Shown here in pieces: positions 62,800-64,000 of a stretch of DNA of 64,000 nt. The notes below the pieces were generated by a model. That model had not been told where the DNA came from. It ran no database searches and saw only the letters and a program-made list of their open reading frames with translations. How positions within the stretch are numbered: position 1 is the first letter of the stretch; the number at the start of each line of letters is the position of its first letter. Made by a program: the position numbers and the translations under genes. Source of the DNA: Burkholderiales bacterium 67-32 (lineage in GTDB: Bacteria > Pseudomonadota > Gammaproteobacteria > Burkholderiales > Burkholderiaceae_B); contig MKUP01000010.1 in NCBI GenBank assembly GCA_001898625.1, forward strand, positions 372,001-436,000. The letters are read 5' to 3'.

Positions 62800-63423
62800 T
62801 TAGCGCTGACCGTCCCATTGCGCGATATCGGCGGCCGCCAGGCCACCCACGCGGGCATGGATGCGCGCCCCGGTGCTCATGGCCAGGACGACCACCAGTT
62901 CGTCGGCCCGCGGAGCGCCCGGCACGCGGACCTCCATGGCGTCGAAATGGCTGCGCACATAGGCGGCGTTGATGTGGATCATCGGCACGTCCAGCGCGGT
63001 GCCCGGCGCGCCCACCTTCTTGGTGGACGGCACGATGGACAGCGCATTGCCAGGCTGTCCCGTCTTCGTGTCCGCCTCGCGGTCGCCCTTCCAGCCGAGT
63101 AGCTCGCGCATGGCGTATCCGCCCGGCACGTGCCACAGGGCGCCATGCTCCAGTTCGCCCGCTTCGCCCACCACGGCGCCTTTGCCATAGCCCTGGATAT
63201 CGCCGGGCGACACAGCCATGGCGGCCAGGAGCCGGCGCGCCATGTCCACCCCCACCGGTTCGAGCGCTTTCATGGCGGGCAGGATGTCCGGCACGTACCG
63301 CCCCGCGTAGGGGTTCGTCAGCACGGCGCCGATGGCGCCGCGCCGCAGGGGCCGGGCCGGCGGCGGGCCGGATTCGTGGAAGATGTCTTCGACCTGCGTG
63401 AAGATGCGTCGGATCTCGATCAT
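62800..63423 (-). CDS. DUF1185 family protein (amino acid synthesis family), copy 2
   Basis: This paralogue has 207 residues. It shares YAGRYV, YGKGAVVGEAGELEHGA and YVRSHFDAMEVRV with the neighbouring copy but has a longer insert (about 105-125). AGAGG lies 6 bases before the ATG at 63423. Two diverged copies side by side may form a hetero-oligomer. Function is unknown. Confidence 0.85.
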   Translation of the reverse strand: MIEIRRIFTQVEDIFHESGPPPARPLRRGAIGAVLTNPYAGRYVPDILPAMKALEPVGVDMARRLLAAMAVSPGDIQGYGKGAVVGEAGELEHGALWHVPGGYAMRELLGWKGDREADTKTGQPGNALSIVPSTKKVGAPGTALDVPMIHINAAYVRSHFDAMEVRVPGAPRADELVVVLAMSTGARIHARVGGLAAADIAQWDGQR

Positions 63424-63480
63424 GCGTGCCTCTGGATGAATGAAGCGCCGGGGCCGCACGGACACCGCCCCGACATGGAA

Positions 63481-64000
63481 TCAAGCCATTGCCCCTCCGG
63501 CCTCCACCGGCGCCGGCGCCCGCGACCGGGACGGCATCCGGCCGGCCAGCCGCCCCTGCCCCTGGCATATCAGCGCCGCGCCGACGATGGCCCCGTGCCG
63601 CACCAGTTCCTCCGCCATCGCCTGCCCGGCGTCCAGCGCTTCGCCCACGGCCGCCTCCGGCAGCCGCGGAACCTGTACCGTGACCAGCCTCTCGCCCAGG
63701 TCCGAGTCGTCCTTGATCGCGCAGGCGGGACGGCGAACGATGGCCGCATCGTCGATGTCGACCGCGTTGGCGATGACGGTGGCCGCGGCATCGGCGGCCG
63801 CCGCATCGCCCGCCAGCACGGTCACGCTGTCGGCGATGCCCAGCGAAAAACTCCGTCCCCGCCAGCCGCTCGTGGCCACACCCCGTATGGGCATGCCGGC
63901 ATCGATGTCCGTCTCGCCCTCGAAGCGTGCTCGTCCGGGCGTCCAGCGCCGGCCGGGATCCGCGCACAGCGCGATACGGGTGCGGGTGCCCGGCGCCAAA
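63481..64000 (-). CDS. UPF0280/ApbE-like family protein, C-terminal fragment (runs off the window)
   Basis: About 172 C-terminal residues are present. The segments ADSVTVLAGDAAAADAAATV and AVDIDDAAIVRRPA match the end of UPF0280 proteins, which resemble the flavin transferase ApbE. It lies 57 bases upstream of the DUF1185 pair, a grouping that recurs around catabolic ABC transporters. The true start is outside the window; function is unknown. Confidence 0.75.
   Translation of the reverse strand, partial: LAPGTRTRIALCADPGRRWTPGRARFEGETDIDAGMPIRGVATSGWRGRSFSLGIADSVTVLAGDAAAADAAATVIANAVDIDDAAIVRRPACAIKDDSDLGERLVTVQVPRLPEAAVGEALDAGQAMAEELVRHGAIVGAALICQGQGRLAGRMPSRSRAPAPVEAGGAMA

Overview
The window is a high-GC betaproteobacterial chromosome segment, most likely family Alcaligenaceae (Bordetella/Achromobacter type). 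This is inferred from three things: several Bug/TctC-type solute receptors beside catabolic genes, the rpsF-priB-rpsR-rplI / dnaB order, and an intergenic inverted-repeat element whose sequence I associate with that group. No rRNA, CRISPR array, transposase or integrase was seen.

Layout. 1-3166 (minus): a tripartite RND efflux operon (NodT outer-membrane lipoprotein, membrane fusion protein, start of a CzcA-type pump). 3675-8971: a LysR regulator divergent from a ThDP enzyme, an aldehyde dehydrogenase and a Bug receptor, probably a 2-oxoacid-to-aldehyde-to-acid route. 9074-14867: a visibly lower-GC block of unrecognised proteins around a PTP-like phytase with all catalytic signatures. This is the best candidate for an undescribed system, possibly secreted effectors with an accessory protein. 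14936-24203 (minus): recC-recB-recD with ATGA overlaps. 24269-28159: an FbpABC-type iron(III) ABC transporter. 28156-33635: an ankyrin protein, TatD, HolB, Tmk, MltG, then YgfZ on the other strand. 33632-38691: small metabolic genes, then Pit phosphate permease with its DUF47 partner.

38756-39103 holds the flanking inverted repeats next to dnaB. 39105-42249 (minus) carries dnaB and the rpsF-priB-rpsR-rplI operon with its own terminator. 42477-45263 has asparaginase, then lexA under a perfect SOS box and an orphan ImuA/SulA-like gene. 45297-47294 is a tandem array of small exported proteins, one unit being a shrunken copy of the other. 47310-51008 has rlmB, rnr and two tRNA-Leu(CAG) genes.

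51032-64000 is catabolic and accessory. A CoA-transferase/Bug operon has a consensus sigma-54 promoter and an upstream palindrome, divergent from a PrpR-like sigma-54 activator. A TetR regulator is divergent from a Rieske oxygenase and a branched-chain-type substrate-binding protein. They face a minus-strand set of UPF0280, two DUF1185 proteins, a fused LivH-LivM permease, LivG and LivF. Together these look like uptake and catabolism of small organic or aromatic acids.
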